Below, piece after piece: positions 32,633 through 35,875 of a stretch of DNA of 35,875 nt. The translations under genes and the position numbers were made by a program. Source of the stretch: Acanthaster planci (taxonomy: Eukaryota; Echinodermata; Asteroidea; Valvatida; Acanthasteridae); NCBI RefSeq assembly GCF_001949145.1, contig NW_019091400.1, positions 6,700 to 42,574 on the forward strand. Reading direction: 5' to 3'. The first letter of the stretch is position 1; each line of letters begins with the position of its first letter. The notes under the pieces were generated by a model that was given only the letters and a program-made list of their open reading frames with translations, had not been told where the DNA came from and did no database searches.

Positions 32633-32745
32633 TATGCACAAGTAGTAACGGTCGTTAGTATAGATCGGTTTGACCTCTGACCCTTGACCTTCTTCCGGTG
32701 CAGTATAGATCAGGTTGACTCCACATCCGGTTGCGTGTGAGTAAG

Positions 32746-33438
32746 TCACATCATAGTTATTTTTAGGTTGGGAAAGGTCAGTGGGGTTAGTAGAACAAAG
32801 GTGCGTAGTAAACGGTGAGCAGATGACAGGTCGACGGAGGTGGTGGGCGTAACCGCAACAACGGTCGAGGAGGTGATAGGGGCTTTGTTGCCCTGAAATA
32901 AGAGAAGAAAAATGAAAGGAAATAAGATAAAATTACCTTGAGAGGCGTGAGATAACCCAAGCTGCATTGTTATTCGTTGGCTTGTTTGCTTGAGGCCAAG
33001 TACGAGTGGGTGATAGCATGGCATCCTTGGCCGAGGAGTGTTGAATACGAAAGGAGTCCACGAACGCAAATGGATCTCCTTTGTTTTAGAAAGCATCGGG
33101 CGTCAATTCCCACTGGGAAGATGCTAAAATAAGTAAAGTATCTATCTCGCAAACAAAAGAGTTTGGCGGTCATCCCAGGGAAAAACGCTTCAAACGGGTG
33201 GGTTCACTAAATTTTATTGGATTGGGTCCTTTATTACACGGCACGATTGCTTAAACCTATATTTATCAGTACCGCGTGGGAACGCGCTCTTTTGGTGTTT
33301 GCATTAAGTCACCGCCACCCCTGCACGATATGAATGCCATGCTGGGTGGACCCTGTAGATCATATCCCAACCTACCCCCGTGAGAACAACATTTAGTGCG
33401 ACTGAAAGTTTACCAAATAGTTGAGCGTCGTTGCCAAC
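32746..33438. other. no gene recognised
   Basis: On the minus strand a good acceptor (TCTTCTCTTATTTCAG before about 32895) precedes an open stretch of about 50 codons (ending 32746) that is Thr/Val/Ser-rich. It has no domain and no partner exon, so I do not call it. Confidence 0.35.
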
Positions 33439-34487
33439 ATGGTTGGACATGCAAAGGCAACTACCAAGAAGACCGATATGACTCGTGTACAACCGTCAGT
33501 ATCAGCGGCGTCTCAAGCAAGCGACGACGCGGTGAGCATCGGTGCGTTAACCGCTCAGCACCTGAGAGCCGGATAGCGCAAGGTGTACAGCTGCGAGGAG
33601 CAGAGGTTTTACTACCGTAACGTCGTAACGGGTCACCGTCAGCTGGAGCTCCCTGTCATCGACCCTCTGCCTTCCCTGGAGCAGCTTGAGATCCACGCTC
33701 CCTCCGACCTCACCAGTGACGAGCTAGCCGCCACCCTGGATAAAGCTACCCAAGATTCCTTTCAACACTGGTCGGGTGCTACCGCAACAGGGGCCGTTAG
33801 CACTACCAAGCCGGACAATGCTGACTTGTAGACACCCAACTCCACTACCGGTGCACTGCAGGCCCATCCCGATCTTGCTGTGAGGAGGAAGGGAGCTGTG
33901 AAGAGGTTCTTTCCCCGGGACCCTGATGAAGAAGAGAACGAACGCGACGCAGACAGGTTTCACCTGGAAGGTGAGCGTTACGTCTTTGAAAAAATTTTCG
34001 GGGCAGTACTTACGTCAACGCGAGAGAGTACTTCTGGAACACGGACAAATCAAGGCTGATTACTAAGAAGAAAGGCATAAAGTTGACTGCTTCACAGTGG
34101 AACATGCTGATGTCACACGTCAAAGCTATTACCGAAGCTGTATGCAGGAAAGAGACTGGTCAAGAGACTCTTAAACAAATTTTAAGAAGTTTTGTGCTTA
34201 GTTTAATCGTTGGTTTTATTGTATTGTTTTTGTATGTAGGCGTGGATGCCGATTGCAAACAGCGAGCTAAAACCCTGTTAGAAAGGATTCTTGTTAAATT
34301 AGTTGTGAATAAAACTGAAGAGCTGTCGTTGAAAGATCGTGTACCGTGTGAGGGCTGCAAAGTTGACTCTCCGAGCCAGTGGAACCACGAATGCGTCTGG
34401 ATCACCACAGACCATGTTCTGGAGGAGTTTGCCTACGATTACTACGTCAATGGCGGTTCAACTCGTGCTTCCACACGCGGTAATTGA
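33439..34487 (+). pseudogene. broken gene with a PC4-like DNA-binding domain
   Basis: From the ATG at 33439 one frame carries coherent coding sequence but has TAG at 33574 and at 33829, both in phase. A one-base loss near 34000 then moves the frame to the one that ends at 34487. Segments seen: a basic start; a CEEQRFYYRNVVTGHRQLE stretch at about 33587 that recalls a WW-type strand pattern; an acidic stretch (PDEEENERDADRF); then YVNAREYFWN and KKKGIKLTASQWNML (about 34011-34115). The last fits the C-terminal domain of transcriptional coactivator p15/PC4, which binds single-stranded DNA. Further on are a hydrophobic T-rich stretch (34170-34237, odd in composition, ending TTTTTGTATGTAG like an unspliced intron) and a Cys/His cluster (CEGCKVDSPSQWNHEC, 34347-34394). 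PC4-plus-Cys/His proteins occur in many aquatic invertebrate genomes, often as multicopy genes. Whether this one comes from a cellular gene, a transposon or a virus cannot be told here. Confidence 0.65.
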
Positions 34488-34778
34488 ACGTTTCGATGCT
34501 GCCTCAGAGAAACTAGGGAGAAAAAATTATGTGTTGTGATTTGAACGCAAAGGTTTGGTTGTTTATGGAAAATATCATGATGTGTTTGATGGCCGATTCG
34601 AGGAACATTTTAAAATTGTACGTACAGAAGGATCAGAATTGGACTCCGCCTTGCCCTAGATCAGTGTCGGTTTGACCTGTAAACTGTAGAATCGCTGATT
34701 AGAACTTTTTGCAAATGTTTGAAAATTATCAATTTGAGTCAGAGAATCCTGTGCAAGAGTTAAAGTCACCTAGCCTAG

Positions 34779-35022
34779 TGTGACTGTGCCTAAGTCTAAG
34801 GCAAAGTTTATTTCAAGTCAGATCTGTCCGGGTTACGTCATTAAGCTTTGACCAATCAGATTAGCCATCAGTTCGACGAAGACCAACTTTCTTGTGGGCG
34901 GTATACTTCGGTCCCAACGGACTCGTCCCTAGCCGCTCAGGGACTCTCCGGAGTGCCATCCGAAGCGCCGCGCCTCGAGGAGAAGGGCGCCCTCGCCTTC
35001 GTCGGAGAGGTGCAACGCCACA
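34779..35022 (+). mobile_element. candidate LTR, about 244 bp
   Basis: The stretch starts TGTGACTG and ends GCCACA, the TG...CA ends of a long terminal repeat. It holds an ACCAATCAG (CCAAT-type) word and stops three bases before a primer binding site. No second copy lies in the window and no gag-like ORF follows, so it is either a truncated 5' end or a remnant. The 5' boundary is the less certain one. Confidence 0.5.
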
Positions 35023-35025
35023 AAT

Positions 35026-35042
35026 TGGTGTCAGAAGTGGGA
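35026..35042 (+). other. retrotransposon primer binding site, tRNA-Leu type
   Basis: TGGTGTCAGAAGTGGGA is complementary over 17 bases to the 3' end of a eukaryotic tRNA-Leu including the added CCA. This is the priming site used by many Gypsy-type LTR retrotransposons. It lies directly after the candidate LTR. Confidence 0.65.
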
Positions 35043-35875
35043 ACATTCTCGAAGGTTTTGTCTACAGAGAGTTTTAAGTTCCAGTTTCCTGTGACATATG
35101 GATTCGAATGTCTCATTAACTGGCACCCCAGGACTGACAGAGGGCGCTATTTGCGTTTTTGCAGTTGCCACGGGTACAACTTTTGGCAAATCAAACTGTG
35201 ACACGCGAGTCATGTGACATACGGTCACTAGGCGAGGCTCATCACTACGCTATGCGTTTGCTATGAACGCGATCAAAACGCCTCAGCGGAAATGTGCGAC
35301 GAAACCCATTCATTTTTACCGAAAATTGAGCGATCTGCATATTCCCAGGCAGTGCATATCTAAATCAAGACAAATTAAGTCCACTTGGAAAGAAGGTGAC
35401 CTATTTGAAATCGAGGTAAGTGTTAAAAAGTTGGGATAGACGTTGAACATGCATGGACTTGCAGTGAAAAGTTTTGTACATGGAATGCATGCTTAAAGTT
35501 AGGCGATACTATTAATATCGAGGGGTGTTTGGCATGTTGTACAAGGGGACAGTTTTAGACAAAAACGCACTGGGCATTACCCTCGGCTTATCAAAGGAAT
35601 GGGAATGAAATGTTACACTGAAACTGACTAGATATTTGATGACAGTTGAGGCATATTATTAACGTTAAATTAGACAGCGACCAGACGACTGTAGGTTACT
35701 TCTTAATTCACAGCTCAACTTGTTAACCTGAAGTCATTTTTATGTGATTAAACTCAAACAGTTAGTTTATAGGCCTTTGTTTATTATACTGTTAAATTCT
35801 TATTTTGTTTTCCTTGTTTTTCAAACACTACTGTAGATTCTGAAGGAGGAAGAAGATTCAGTTTTTGTCTCCTAT
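35043..35875. other. no gene recognised
   Basis: Sequence after the primer site shows no gag, protease or reverse-transcriptase frame. A short AGGGCGCTAT-type word at 35140 also occurs at 32352, which is not enough to define a repeat. Confidence 0.45.

Noticed and set aside
32746-32895. Minus-strand exon after a strong polypyrimidine/AG acceptor
   Set aside because: No donor-side partner, no domain, and low-complexity content.

Overview
This window is eukaryotic nuclear DNA, probably from a marine invertebrate. The sequence is AT-rich and scattered with TACATGTA- and TAGGCCTA-type words. It has GT-AG introns, no operon structure, many short terminal-inverted-repeat elements and a 305-base run of Ns from assembly. 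An echinoderm, hemichordate or cephalochordate would fit the gene family, but the species cannot be fixed from sequence alone.

One large minus-strand gene dominates, from about 32.2 kb down to 8.06 kb. I rebuilt it by eye from splice sites, and its phases agree at every junction. A short first exon (MPPKKM) is followed by three exons that make a SET domain of the KMT5A/SET8 type. The third of these runs into a very long exon. That exon carries ten tandem 47-residue Ser/Cys/Asp-rich repeats, two CCHH/CCHC zinc fingers, a conserved core, and a C-terminal domain with tyrosine-recombinase (Crypton-like) signatures. Three acidic micro-exons made by tandem duplication come next, then a basic exon and a last exon with a Trp-rich, lysine/arginine-rich tail. 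Two reading-frame breaks, both -1 (or +2), separate the SET part from the repeat/zinc-finger part and the latter from the recombinase-like part. They are either assembly errors or early decay, so the locus is a domesticated-transposon-type gene, or a recent pseudogene of one.

The rest is mostly mobile-element debris. From left to right: a small membrane-protein ORF (969-1352) with a broken duplicate near 4.3 kb; short TIR elements and a foldback element (3.5-5.3 kb); a copy of the last exon (6.5 kb); a mariner-like long-inverted-repeat element (10.3-10.9 kb); Harbinger-like MITEs with 3-bp CWG duplications (11.8 and 30.3 kb); a degenerate minisatellite around the assembly gap (20-22 kb) into which a 1355-bp TA-flanked element has inserted; a 1.57-kb TIR element (27.1-28.7 kb); and smaller TIR elements near 30-32 kb. 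At the right end, on the plus strand, lies a broken gene with a PC4-like single-stranded-DNA-binding domain (33.4-34.5 kb). It is followed by a candidate LTR with a tRNA-Leu-type primer binding site (34.8-35.04 kb).

The most interesting object is the SET + zinc finger + tyrosine-recombinase-like gene: a histone-methyltransferase-type domain joined to a recombinase-derived DNA-binding module.
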